A DNA stretch of 18,401 nucleotides from an uncultured Eubacteriales bacterium (GTDB taxonomy: Bacteria > Bacillota > Clostridia > Oscillospirales > Oscillospiraceae): positions 1 through 18,401 of the forward strand of contig URDK01000056.1 of assembly GCA_900546485.1 (NCBI GenBank), in the 5' to 3' direction. This document shows, piece after piece, positions 6,622-14,375 of the stretch. The notes under the pieces are model-generated. The model was not told where the DNA came from and did not search any database. It saw only the letters and a list, made by a program, of their open reading frames with translations. How positions within the stretch are numbered: position 1 is the stretch's first letter; each line of letters opens with the position of its first letter. A program made the position numbers and the translations under genes.

Positions 6622-7836
6622 ATGGACCCGGACGAGCGCAGTACGGACGTCTCCATGGAAGAGCTGGCCGAGCTCGTGGACACCGCCGGCGGCGAGGTCG
6701 CGGGAGTGGTGCTCCAGCAGCGGCCGACGCCCGATCCGCGCTCCTTCCTGGGCGAGGGCAAGGTGGCCGAGCTCAAGGAGCTCATAGTTAACTCGGAATG
6801 CGATCTTGCGGTGTTTGATAACGAGCTTTCGCCCTCGCAGCACCGAGTGCTGTCCGAGGAGCTGGGCGTGAAGGTACTGGACCGCTCCGGCCTCATCCTG
6901 GACATCTTCGCCCAGCGTGCCCGCACGCGGGAGGGCCAGCTCCAGGTCGAGCTGGCGCAGTACGAATACCTGCTGCCCCGGCTGACGGGCATGTGGACCC
7001 ACCTCGTGCGCCAGACGGCCTCGGGCGGGTCGTCGCCCATAGGCACGCGCGGCCCCGGCGAGACCCAGCTGGAGACAGACCGCCGACACATCCGCCGCAA
7101 AATACAAAAGCTCCGCGAGGAGCTCGAACAGGTGCGTAAGGTGCGCGGCGTCCAGCGCCAGCGGCGCGAGCGCAACGCCATGCCCGTTGTGGCCATAGTG
7201 GGCTACACCAACGCGGGCAAGTCCACTCTTCTGAACACCCTGACCGGCTCCGATATTCCGGCCAACAACCGGCTCTTTGACACGCTGGACACCACGACGC
7301 GGCGCCTGAAGCTGGACGAGGCGCAGGAGGCGCTCATCTCCGACACCGTCGGCTTCATCCGCAAGCTGCCGACCCACCTGGTCGAGGCCTTCAAGGCCAC
7401 GCTGGAGGAGCTGCAATATGCCGATGTGCTGCTGCATGTCATTGACATCTCCAGCCCGGACATGCTCACGCAGATCGAGGTCGTGGAGGACCTCATAAAC
7501 AAGCTCGGTGCGGGCTCCACGCCCTGTATACGGGTCTACAACAAGTGCGACCGTTATATCGGCGTCCTGCCCCGCGGGGAGAACACGGTGTGCATCTCCG
7601 CCAAGACCGGCGAGGGCACGGCGGAGCTGGTGAAGAAGATAGCCGAGATCCTGGGCCGTGAGAGCCGCCGGGTCACACTGCTGCTGCCTTACGACAAGGC
7701 CGGCGTAGCCGACACGCTCCGCCGCGAGGCGGCCGTGCTTTCGCTCGAATACGGAGAGGACGGCGTGACCGTTGAAGCAGTGGTGAAGCCCGAACTCTGG
7801 GGCCTTGTCCGCGGATATGTGAAAGAAGAAACCTGA
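6622..7836 (+). CDS. hflX: GTPase HflX (ribosome-associated); true start probably upstream
   Basis: HflX is a GTPase that binds 50S subunits and splits stalled ribosomes. From the first in-frame ATG (6622) there are 404 residues. The N-terminal HflX domain has FLGEGKVAEL and the very conserved RSGLILDIFAQRARTREGQLQVELAQ. GPGETQLETDRR follows, then a coiled-coil helix. The G domain has GYTNAGKS (G1, about 194-201), DTTTR (G2), DTVGF (G3, about 241-245) and NKCD (G4, about 307-310). The C-terminal part ends LWGLVRGYV. The homology extends upstream of 6622: in-frame codons read KERAVLAGLAAAS, matching the first strand of HflX, and the frame is open from 6547. No ATG, GTG or TTG exists there and no SD precedes 6622. 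ATA at 6562, just after a GAGG, is the likeliest natural start if the sequence is right. Confidence 0.92.
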   Translation: MDPDERSTDVSMEELAELVDTAGGEVAGVVLQQRPTPDPRSFLGEGKVAELKELIVNSECDLAVFDNELSPSQHRVLSEELGVKVLDRSGLILDIFAQRARTREGQLQVELAQYEYLLPRLTGMWTHLVRQTASGGSSPIGTRGPGETQLETDRRHIRRKIQKLREELEQVRKVRGVQRQRRERNAMPVVAIVGYTNAGKSTLLNTLTGSDIPANNRLFDTLDTTTRRLKLDEAQEALISDTVGFIRKLPTHLVEAFKATLEELQYADVLLHVIDISSPDMLTQIEVVEDLINKLGAGSTPCIRVYNKCDRYIGVLPRGENTVCISAKTGEGTAELVKKIAEILGRESRRVTLLLPYDKAGVADTLRREAAVLSLEYGEDGVTVEAVVKPELWGLVRGYVKEET

Positions 7837-7845
7837 ATATGCGCT

Positions 7846-7882
7846 GACCCCCGGAGGCAATTACCTCCGGGGGTCGTTTTTT
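7846..7882 (+). terminator. Intrinsic terminator of hflX
   Basis: A perfect 12-bp stem (7846-7857 with 7864-7875, loop CAATTA) is followed by T6 at 7877-7882. It lies between hflX and the convergent regulator gene. The other side lacks a T-tract, so it mainly serves the plus strand. Confidence 0.9.
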
Positions 7883-7891
7883 GCCTTAGGG

Positions 7892-8614
7892 TCACATGAA
7901 TTTCCTGTACGGCATGTCAAGCATCTCGCGGTACTCGCGGTTGAGTTCCAGATGCTGGTGCAGGGCAGCCTCTGCGCCGGCTGCGTCGCGGTGAGCGAGC
8001 GCGCTCACTATCGCGGCGTGGTCGTCGCGGGTTATGTAGTTTTCACCCCTGTCGGCGGTGGCGGATAGGACACGGACACGGCTGGCATCCATCAGCTGGG
8101 CGAGCGTGGTGTAGAGATATTTGACAAGCGTGTTGTGGCTCATCTGTACGATGCCGCGGTGGAAGGCGGAGTCGCGGATTGCCTGTTCGGATATGGGCAG
8201 ACTGTCATAATCGTAGCTCGCAAGTTTGGAGAGAAGCGCTATATCGTCATCGGAGGCGGTTTTGACTATGTCCTTGCAGGCCTCCACCTCCAGCATGATC
8301 CTGAGCTGGAGCAGGTTGTCGAGCGTGCCGTCGTCAAGGGCGAAAAGAGCGCAGAGCGGTCGGTTTATCGTGCTGTCCGGATTATCGGTTATATAGTTGC
8401 CGCTGCCCTGGATGGATTTTACTATGCCCATGACCTCCAGAGCCTTTATCGCCTCACGCACGGAGGCACGGCTCACCTCCATATCCTCAGCCATTTTGCG
8501 CTCTGTAGGCAGCTTGTCCCCCTTACGGAGTCGTCCCTGGATTATTTCGTTTTCTATGTAGTCGACAATTTTCTCGCAGTTGATGCTGTTACCGGAATTG
8601 CGCAATGTTTCCAA
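7892..8614 (-). CDS. GntR-family transcriptional regulator, FadR/FCD subfamily
   Basis: The protein has 240 residues. An N-terminal winged helix (about 12-78) includes GDKLPTERKMAEDMEVSRASVREAI and the wing GIVKSIQGSGNYI. The C-terminal all-helical FCD ligand domain carries the usual metal-site residues Asp148, His152, His199 and His221 with family spacing. Regulators of this type bind carboxylates such as lactate, glycolate or pyruvate and usually repress a neighbouring operon. Translation starts at a TTG (8612-8614): no ATG is available and AGGAGAGGAG lies just upstream. It is divergent from the MFS transporter, and two matching palindromes lie between them. It is the obvious local regulator of the metabolic genes to its right and probably of itself. 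The ligand is unknown. Confidence 0.92.
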   Translation of the reverse strand: METLRNSGNSINCEKIVDYIENEIIQGRLRKGDKLPTERKMAEDMEVSRASVREAIKALEVMGIVKSIQGSGNYITDNPDSTINRPLCALFALDDGTLDNLLQLRIMLEVEACKDIVKTASDDDIALLSKLASYDYDSLPISEQAIRDSAFHRGIVQMSHNTLVKYLYTTLAQLMDASRVRVLSATADRGENYITRDDHAAIVSALAHRDAAGAEAALHQHLELNREYREMLDMPYRKFM

Positions 8615-8639
8615 TATTGCTCCTCTCCTTTGTTCGCTT

Positions 8640-8668
8640 TGTATATAACCGACAAAATCAGCTCAAAA
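8640..8668 (-). promoter_or_regulatory. Candidate promoter of the GntR regulator
   Basis: On the minus strand -10 TATACA (8640-8645) is preceded by a 17-bp spacer and a weak -35 TTTTGA (8663-8668). Transcription would begin near 8633, about 19 nt before the TTG start codon. The -10 is good and the -35 is poor. Confidence 0.45.
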
Positions 8669-8725
8669 AATTTTGCGTGAAAGTCCATTTACACATAAAA
8701 TCCAGTTTGCTATTATTATCTTAAA

Positions 8726-8746
8726 CAAATTGGACTGACCAATTTG
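8726..8746. promoter_or_regulatory. Palindromic operator 1, GntR/FCD type
   Basis: CAAATTGG (8726-8733) and CCAATTTG (8739-8746) form a perfect 8-bp inverted repeat around ACTGA. The core fits TTGGWCNGWCCAA, as in operator 2. It lies between the divergent regulator and transporter genes. Confidence 0.72.
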
Positions 8747-8808
8747 AGATTTTATTAACAAATTCAACAGAAGTACCGGCAGTTGATGCCGTTGTTTTTT
8801 GCGCCGTA

Positions 8809-8825
8809 AATTGGTCCGTCCAATT
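8809..8825. promoter_or_regulatory. Palindromic operator 2, GntR/FCD type
   Basis: AATTGG (8809-8814) and CCAATT (8820-8825) form a perfect inverted repeat around TCCGT. The core again fits TTGGWCNGWCCAA. Its centre (8817) is 81 bp from that of operator 1 (8736). Confidence 0.72.
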
Positions 8826-8960
8826 ACTCTTTTCACTATTAGCCTACCATGAAGGCCGCGTTTTTTCAAGCGGCCATTGCAGGAGGAGGTGCAGCATCCG
8901 GGAAAATCGGGCAGTTTTCAAAGTTGAGGAAATGGGAGAGCCAAATAAAGGAGGAGAACA

Positions 8961-10232
8961 ATGTCAAACAAAAACGTAAAGAGATTCCTGCTGCTGTTTG
9001 CACTGGGCATAGCCTACGGCTTCATGTACGTAATGCCCTATATGAAATCCAGTTTTTACGATCAGATGATCGCGGCGATGGGCTGCACCAATGAGCAGCT
9101 CGGCTCGCTGATGACATATTACACGATAGCCCTGACGATCTCGTATCTGCCGGGCGGCTGGATAGGCGACCGCTTCAACCCCAAGCCTGTGCTGCTGGCC
9201 TCCATCTTCGGCCAGGCGGCGCTGAGCTTCCTGTTCATGTTCACCTACCAGAGCTACACCATGAGCGTCATCATCTGGTGCCTGATGGCTCTGACCGGCG
9301 GCTTTGCCTTCTGGCCCTCGCTGATGAAGGGCATCCGCATGACCGGCTCCGATGATGAGCAGGGCCGCATCTTCGGTATATTCGAGGCCCTCAACGGTCT
9401 CGCCTCGCTGCTGCTCAGCTTCGTCATGCTCGGCATCATGGCCATCGCGGGCGCGGGCGACCTCGTCACCGGTTTCAAGAGCGCCGTCGCCAGCATGGGT
9501 GTGCTCAGCCTCGTTTCCGGCATACTGGTCCTGGTCCTCATGCCCAAGAACGCGGCCTACGGCGCCACCAGCACCGAGAAGGCTGAGAAGATCGGACTCA
9601 AGGAATACATCTCGACCTTCAAGATCCCCGGCGTGTGGATCATGTCCATCCTGGTCTGGTGCTACGTTACCATCTCCGCCGTTGCCAGCTACCTGACTCC
9701 GTACAGCACCAACGTTCTCGGCATGTCCGCCGTCCTGGCCTCGAGCATAGGCACGATAAGGACCTACGGCTGCCGACTCGTGGGCGGCCCGCTCGGCGGC
9801 TTCATCGCGGACAAGGCTTTCAAGTCCGTTTCCAAGGAGCAGGTGCTGGGCCAGACGGCCTGCGCCGTGACGCTCGGACTTTTCCTCGTACTTCCCACCG
9901 GAATAAGCGGAGGACTGCTGGTCGTGCTTCTGCTTCTCGTAGGCGTGGCGATGTTCCTGTGCAAGGGCACCTACTTCTCCGTGCAGCCCGAGCTCGGCAT
10001 ACCCACCAACGTTTCCGCCACCGCCGTCGCCATTGCCACGCTCATCGGCTATCTGCCTGACATGTTCGTGCACACGATGTTCGGTAAGTGGATCGACACC
10101 TACGGCAACGCCGGGTACACGAGGATATTCATCTACGGCATCGGCACCGCTGTTCTCGGTATAATCGCGGCGCTGACGGCAGTTTATATTTCGCACAAGG
10201 TTGCAAAGAAGGCCGGCGGCGCTGCCGCATGA
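8961..10232 (+). CDS. MFS transporter, probable carboxylate or anion carrier
   Basis: The 423-residue protein has about twelve hydrophobic helices. The MFS motif GGWIGDRF lies in the loop after helix 2 (residues 65-72), and the related GGFIADKAF is in the second half, as expected for the two six-helix repeats. The C terminus is short and basic (HKVAKKAGG). The ATG is preceded by AAAGGAGGAG. It heads a plus-strand series: the ferredoxin-like subunit gene starts 19 nt after its stop. Its place opposite an FCD regulator suggests that it moves the inducer or substrate of the pathway. The substrate cannot be read from sequence; sugar-phosphate and oxalate/formate-type MFS proteins look superficially similar. 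Confidence 0.85.
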   Translation: MSNKNVKRFLLLFALGIAYGFMYVMPYMKSSFYDQMIAAMGCTNEQLGSLMTYYTIALTISYLPGGWIGDRFNPKPVLLASIFGQAALSFLFMFTYQSYTMSVIIWCLMALTGGFAFWPSLMKGIRMTGSDDEQGRIFGIFEALNGLASLLLSFVMLGIMAIAGAGDLVTGFKSAVASMGVLSLVSGILVLVLMPKNAAYGATSTEKAEKIGLKEYISTFKIPGVWIMSILVWCYVTISAVASYLTPYSTNVLGMSAVLASSIGTIRTYGCRLVGGPLGGFIADKAFKSVSKEQVLGQTACAVTLGLFLVLPTGISGGLLVVLLLLVGVAMFLCKGTYFSVQPELGIPTNVSATAVAIATLIGYLPDMFVHTMFGKWIDTYGNAGYTRIFIYGIGTAVLGIIAALTAVYISHKVAKKAGGAAA

Positions 10233-10251
10233 TAATTTTAGGAGGCGCAAA

Positions 10252-10452
10252 ATGAGCAAAGTAAAGCTGAACATAGCCCGCTGCAAGGGCTGCGGTTACT
10301 GCGTGGAGGAATGTCCGCGCAAGGCCATATCGTTCACCGGGCAGATAAGCGAAAAGGGCTACGACACCGTGCAGGTGGACGACGAGCTGTGCATCGCCTG
10401 CGGTTCGTGCTATCGGGTCTGCCCCGACAGCGTGTTTGAGATTCTGGAATAA
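10252..10452 (+). CDS. 2-oxoacid:ferredoxin oxidoreductase, ferredoxin-like (delta) subunit
   Basis: The 66-residue protein carries two complete [4Fe-4S] motifs: Cys11, 14, 17 and 21, and Cys47, 50, 53 and 57, each of the form CxxCxxCxxxCP. It passes electrons from the TPP centre of the complex to soluble ferredoxin. The ATG at 10252 follows AGGAGG; a longer reading from 10201 would overlap the MFS gene and has no SD. The gene order delta-alpha-beta-gamma is that of four-subunit KOR/VOR enzymes of anaerobes. The spacing to the alpha gene is 15 nt. Confidence 0.92.
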   Translation: MSKVKLNIARCKGCGYCVEECPRKAISFTGQISEKGYDTVQVDDELCIACGSCYRVCPDSVFEILE

Positions 10453-10467
10453 GGAGGAGGCTGCGGA

Positions 10468-11520
10468 ATGGCAAAGGAATTGATGAAGGGCAACGAGGCC
10501 CTGGCTGAGGCCGCGATACGCGCGGGCTGCCGCTTTTACAGCGGATACCCCATAACGCCGCAGACTGAAATACTCGAGTACCTCTCCTGGCGCATGGACG
10601 AGGTCGGCGGCACCTTCGTGCAGACCGAGTCAGAGCTCGCGGGCATAAACATGCTCCTCGGCGCGGCCGCCGCGGGCGCGAGGGCTCTGACGAGCTCCGC
10701 GGGCCCCGGCTTCTCGCTCAATCAGGAGGGCATATCCTATCTCGTCGCCGCCGACCTGCCGGCTGTCATCATAGACGTCATGCGTATTGGCACCGGCCTG
10801 GGCGATATAGCCCAGGGCCAGGGCGACTATTGGCAGATGACCCGAGGCGGCGGCCACGGGGACTACCGCACGATAGTGCTGGCTCCCGCGAGCGTCCAGG
10901 AGAACTGCGACCTCATGGAGACGGCCTTCGACCTTGCGGAAAAGTACCGTCATCCCGTCCTCATCGCATCCGACGCGGCGATAGGCCAGATGGTCGAGGG
11001 CGTGCAGCTCCCCGAGATGCACGAGCACGACGTCAACAGCTTTGACTGGGCTGTCCGCGGCTGCAAGGCCGGTCAGGCGCCCCGCAAGGTGCAGAACACC
11101 TATTACACCAGGCCCGACTACGTGGAGTACCTCCGCGACAAGTACGCCTCCATCGAGGCGAACGAGCAGCGCTGGGAATCCTACATGGTCGAGGACGCAG
11201 AGGTGGTGCTCGTGGCCTACGGCATTAGCTCCCGCATCTCGCGCGAGGCGGTGGACGTCGCCCGTGCCCAGGGCCTGAAGTTCGGCCTGATCCGTCCCAT
11301 CACGCTCTGGCCCTTCCCGGTAAAGGCCTTCGCGGAATGCCGCGCGGCCAAGGCGTTCATGACCGTGGAGATAAACATACTCGGACAGATGACCGACGAC
11401 GTCAGGCTGGCCGTGGAGAACAAATACCCTGTGGACTTTTACGGCACCTTCTTTGGCCTGCCGGAGACCGACGCCATCATTGAAAAAGCCAGGGGCATGC
11501 TGGAAAAGGGGGAAAACTAA
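10468..11520 (+). CDS. 2-oxoacid:ferredoxin oxidoreductase, alpha subunit (KorA/VorB-like)
   Basis: This 350-residue subunit belongs to the enzyme that oxidatively decarboxylates a 2-oxoacid with CoA to acyl-CoA, CO2 and reduced ferredoxin. Visible motifs are GNEALAEAAIRAGCRFYSGYPITPQTEI at the N terminus, TESELAGINMLLGAAAAGARALTSSAGPGFSL in the pyrimidine-binding domain, and the C-terminal VVLVAYGISSRI...LRPITLWPFP-like segment. Length fits the KorA/VorB type (about 350-380) and not the single-chain pyruvate enzyme. Databases often call close relatives 3-methyl-2-oxobutanoate dehydrogenase VorB. Sequence alone does not separate 2-oxoisovalerate from 2-oxoglutarate, aryl-pyruvate or other substrates. 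An AAGGAGGAGG SD precedes the ATG. The beta gene begins directly after the stop. Confidence 0.9.
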   Translation: MAKELMKGNEALAEAAIRAGCRFYSGYPITPQTEILEYLSWRMDEVGGTFVQTESELAGINMLLGAAAAGARALTSSAGPGFSLNQEGISYLVAADLPAVIIDVMRIGTGLGDIAQGQGDYWQMTRGGGHGDYRTIVLAPASVQENCDLMETAFDLAEKYRHPVLIASDAAIGQMVEGVQLPEMHEHDVNSFDWAVRGCKAGQAPRKVQNTYYTRPDYVEYLRDKYASIEANEQRWESYMVEDAEVVLVAYGISSRISREAVDVARAQGLKFGLIRPITLWPFPVKAFAECRAAKAFMTVEINILGQMTDDVRLAVENKYPVDFYGTFFGLPETDAIIEKARGMLEKGEN

Positions 11521-12252
11521 ATGAAACTCAAAGCGCCTGCTTCCGTATTCTCCTCCGCGGGCTTCTGCCCCGGCTGCGGCCACGGCCTTGCAAGCCGGCT
11601 GATAGGCGAGGTCGCTGAGGAGCTGGGCATCCAGGAGAAGCTCATAACCGTGGTCGACGTCGCGTGCTGTTCCTTCAACATCGACTACTGGAACTTCGAC
11701 ACCATAATGGCGGCGCACGGCCGCGATATCCCCACCGCGGTGGGCGTCAAGCACATCCGTCCGGAGTGTCCTGTGATGGCCTACATGGGCGACGGCGCGG
11801 CCTACTCCATAGGCATGGCCGAGACCATCCACGCCGCGCTGAGAAACGACAACATCTGCGTGTTCGTCATCAACAACTCCGTGTTCGGCATGACCGGCGG
11901 CCAGATGGCCCCCACGACGTTGCCCGGTGAGCGCACTGCCACCTCTCCGAAGGGCAAGGACCCCGCGCGCTACGGCACGCTCAGCGGCGTCGAGCTGCTC
12001 AAGGGCATGGACATCGCCTACCTCGCGCGCGGCGAGCTGGTCGGCGTGGCCGGCATGACCAAGGCCAAGCGCATGATCCGCAATGCCTTTGAGCATCAGC
12101 TCGCCGGCGACGGCTTCTCCCTCGTGGAGCTGCTGTCCCCCTGCCCGACGAACCTGAATCTGCCTCCGGTGAAGGCCAAGACCTTCGTGCACGAGGAAAT
12201 GACCAAGTATTTCCCCGTGGGAGAGTTCATCAACAAGGGAGGTAACAAGTGA
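11521..12252 (+). CDS. 2-oxoacid:ferredoxin oxidoreductase, TPP-binding beta subunit
   Basis: This 243-residue catalytic subunit holds thiamine diphosphate. The CPGCGHG motif is at residues 16-22. The Mg-TPP motif starts with GDG at 90-92 and ends with NN at 118-119, about 26 residues later as expected. It is followed by FGMTGGQMAPTT, typical of the family. The start codon directly follows the alpha stop. The stop (TGA) shares one base with the ATG of the gamma subunit. No cysteine-rich ferredoxin extension is present, consistent with the separate delta subunit. Confidence 0.93.
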   Translation: MKLKAPASVFSSAGFCPGCGHGLASRLIGEVAEELGIQEKLITVVDVACCSFNIDYWNFDTIMAAHGRDIPTAVGVKHIRPECPVMAYMGDGAAYSIGMAETIHAALRNDNICVFVINNSVFGMTGGQMAPTTLPGERTATSPKGKDPARYGTLSGVELLKGMDIAYLARGELVGVAGMTKAKRMIRNAFEHQLAGDGFSLVELLSPCPTNLNLPPVKAKTFVHEEMTKYFPVGEFINKGGNK

Positions 12253-12779
12253 TGGTTGAAATCATATGCGCCGGCTTCGGCGGCCAGGGCGTGCTCACGA
12301 CCGGCCTGATAGTAGCGAATGCCGCGATGATGCTCGGCAAGGAGATCACCTGGTATCCCTCCTACGGCTCCGAGATGCGCGGCGGCACCGCCAACTGCAC
12401 CATAAAGATAAACGAAGGGCCTATCGCCAGTCCCTACTCCAAGGCCCCGGACATCGTCTGCGCGCTCAACGCCCCGGCCATCGACAAGTTCGAATCCAGC
12501 ATCAAGCCGGGCGGTTATCTCTTTGTAAACGCCTCTCTCGTCGATGAGAACAGGACTTATCGCGACGATATCAAGGTCGTGAAGGTCCCCATGACCGAGG
12601 TGGCGCAGCACTGTGATAACCCCAAGGGCGCAAACCTCGTGCTGCTGGGCGCCGTAGCCGCGCACACTGGCCTCTTCGAGGTGGACGAGCTCGACAGACT
12701 CGTTGCCGAGTATTTCGCCAAGAAGGGCAAGGTCAACCCCAAGAACTCCGACTGCCTGCACGCGGGAGCCAAACTCTGA
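12252..12779 (+). CDS. 2-oxoacid:ferredoxin oxidoreductase, gamma subunit
   Basis: The 175-residue protein starts MVEIICAGFGGQG, the glycine-rich start of KorC-type subunits, with YPSYGSEMRGGTANC after the second strand. It forms part of the CoA-binding side of the complex. The ATG at 12252 overlaps the beta stop by one base (TGATG), with GGGAGGT upstream; a GTG at 12249 is a less likely start. It is the last of the four subunits and is followed by a long GC hairpin without a T-tract. Confidence 0.92.
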   Translation: MVEIICAGFGGQGVLTTGLIVANAAMMLGKEITWYPSYGSEMRGGTANCTIKINEGPIASPYSKAPDIVCALNAPAIDKFESSIKPGGYLFVNASLVDENRTYRDDIKVVKVPMTEVAQHCDNPKGANLVLLGAVAAHTGLFEVDELDRLVAEYFAKKGKVNPKNSDCLHAGAKL

Positions 12780-12785
12780 TAAAAA

Positions 12786-12831
12786 TACGCCCGGGCCGCG
12801 TTGTTATAGCAATTCCACGCGCCCGGGCGTA
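12786..12831 (+). other. Long GC-rich hairpin between the oxidoreductase and symporter genes
   Basis: Bases 12786-12800 pair with 12818-12831: 14 bp with one bulged C at 12797 and a 17-nt loop. No T-tract follows, so it is not a standard terminator. It could mark a processing or stability boundary that sets different mRNA levels for the two halves of the operon. Confidence 0.6.
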
Positions 12832-12892
12832 AGTATATCCGCATTACCGAGAGAGAAATGAGAACCTATCTTATGAAAGGGGGGAGACGGAT

Positions 12893-14359
12893 TTGCTGAA
12901 CACATTGGACATTCTCATAATTCTGCTGTACTTCGCTGGCATGATAGTGCTCGGACTGTATGCGCAGAGAAAGCAATCAAGCGTGGACGACTACTACCTG
13001 GGCGGACGGTCCATGGGCAGCTTCAAGATAGGCGCTCTGTGGATGGCCGGCTGGATAGGCGGTTCGTCGGTCATCGGTACCTCGTCTAACGGATACAGCA
13101 TGGGCGTCACGGCGGTGTGGTACGTCACGGCGATAGCGGCGGGATGCATAACCTTCGCACTCATAATGGCAAAGCCGATAAAGCGCATCAGCGGTGTGCT
13201 CCACAACATAACCTTCCCCGAGCTGATATGCAGCCGGTATGACGCCAAAAACAGTGTCATGAGCAGCATAACGACCATACTGGCCATGGTGGGCTACACG
13301 GCGGCCCAGTTCGTAGCGGGGGCCTCCATACTGAACGTGCTGACCGGCTGGAGCCTTGGCGTATGCTACGTCATAGCCGCAGTGGTCATCGTATTCTACG
13401 TCTCCACGGGCGGTCTGCTGGCCGTTACCTATACCGATATAGTGCAGATGCTGCTGCTGATACTGGGCATAGTCGTGATAGCTGTGCCCTTGACCTCCGG
13501 CACGCTCGCCTCGGAGGGCCTTTCGCTCCAGACGGATCTGCCGGAGAGCTACTTTGACCTGGGCAGCTGGGGCTGGCCCACCATCATAGCACTCGCACTT
13601 TCCACAGTACTCTCGTTCTTTACGTCGATGGACAGCTTCACCCGCTGCATAGCGGCCAAGGATGCCCGCAGCGCCAGGATGGGCACCATTTACGCGGCCA
13701 TCGCCGTGCTTGTCATCGCTGGCGCCAGCACCTACCTCGGTATGGCCGGCAAGCTCCTGCTGCCCGACCTTGCTCAGTCCAACAATGTGCTGGCCGAACT
13801 GGTCGTGCGCATATTCCCGCACGGGCTGAAGGGGCTGATACTCATCGGCGTGCTCAGCGCGATAATGTCCACGGCCGACATCTCCGTGCTGACAGGCTCC
13901 GCGAGCCTCACAAAGGACATTTACCAGCGCTTCATAAACCCGAATGCCTCTGAAAAGACCCTGATGCGCATGGGCCTCATCTGCTCCGTGCTGGTGGGCC
14001 TGCTCGGGGCTCTGTTCGGATGGTATAATCAGGATATAATGAACATCCTGCTCATAACCTTCACGATAAACTCCGCGGGACTCTTCCTGCCCACGATAGG
14101 CGGCTTCTTCTGGAAGCGTTCCTGCTCCGCCGGAGCCTTTGTCTCGATGGTCTCCGCCACGGTGATAACCGTAGCCTGGTACGTAGGCGGCGCGCTTACG
14201 GACCTTCCGATCTTTGAAGTGGACGCACTCTGGCCCTCGTTTGGCGTGTCCGCCGTGCTCTACTTCATCGTGTGCCTGACCCACCGCCAGACGCCGGAGG
14301 AACAGGAGAAGGCGGAGCTGTTCTGCGCCGTGCGCAAAAGAGGTTCCACAACAGACTGA
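12893..14359 (+). CDS. Sodium:solute symporter (SSS) family transporter
   Basis: The 488-residue protein has about thirteen hydrophobic helices. DDYYLGGRSMG after helix 1, the WIGGSSVIGTSSNGY segment in helix 2 and the VSTGGLLAVTYTDIVQ stretch are typical of SSS transporters of the proline/pantothenate/carboxylate group, which take up solutes with Na+. The ISVLTGSASLTKDIYQRFI segment matches the conserved helix 8 region. The only sensible start is a TTG at 12893, with GGGGGAG about 6 nt upstream. The downstream dehydrogenase gene starts 16 nt after its stop. Its position between the oxidoreductase and the 2-hydroxyacid dehydrogenase suggests uptake of an organic acid or amino acid used by these enzymes; this is inference. 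Confidence 0.9.
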   Translation: MLNTLDILIILLYFAGMIVLGLYAQRKQSSVDDYYLGGRSMGSFKIGALWMAGWIGGSSVIGTSSNGYSMGVTAVWYVTAIAAGCITFALIMAKPIKRISGVLHNITFPELICSRYDAKNSVMSSITTILAMVGYTAAQFVAGASILNVLTGWSLGVCYVIAAVVIVFYVSTGGLLAVTYTDIVQMLLLILGIVVIAVPLTSGTLASEGLSLQTDLPESYFDLGSWGWPTIIALALSTVLSFFTSMDSFTRCIAAKDARSARMGTIYAAIAVLVIAGASTYLGMAGKLLLPDLAQSNNVLAELVVRIFPHGLKGLILIGVLSAIMSTADISVLTGSASLTKDIYQRFINPNASEKTLMRMGLICSVLVGLLGALFGWYNQDIMNILLITFTINSAGLFLPTIGGFFWKRSCSAGAFVSMVSATVITVAWYVGGALTDLPIFEVDALWPSFGVSAVLYFIVCLTHRQTPEEQEKAELFCAVRKRGSTTD

Positions 14360-14375
14360 AGAAAAGGGGGATAAC

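Larger units (their letters stand above)
8615..8960. other. AT-rich divergent regulatory region, no gene
   Basis: The 346 bp between the regulator and the MFS gene are much richer in A+T than the flanks, and I see no convincing gene. The region holds a candidate promoter for the regulator, two GntR-type palindromes and a small GC hairpin (8854-8859 with 8870-8875). The plus-strand leader ends in an SD at 8949-8956. A weak plus-strand promoter (TTGATG 8783-8788, 18-bp spacer, TAAATT 8807-8812) would overlap the second palindrome. Confidence 0.7.

Noticed and set aside
8663..8869. Minus-strand 68-codon open frame upstream of the regulator
   Set aside because: It covers both palindromic operators and the AT-rich promoter region, and has no SD or recognisable protein features.
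8849..9094. Possible 81-residue gene starting in the leader of the MFS gene
   Set aside because: It has no SD, overlaps the MFS start in another frame and has low-complexity Ala/Gly and Lys-rich content. The SD at 8949-8956 clearly serves the MFS ATG.
10630..12192. Open frame of 520 codons antisense to the oxidoreductase alpha and beta genes
   Set aside because: It is a shadow of GC-rich coding sequence: His-, Gly- and Arg-rich, with no recognisable domain, and opposite two well-supported conserved genes. Similar long antisense frames at 8964-10286, 12977-14455, 14976-16124 and 6556-7860 were rejected for the same reason.
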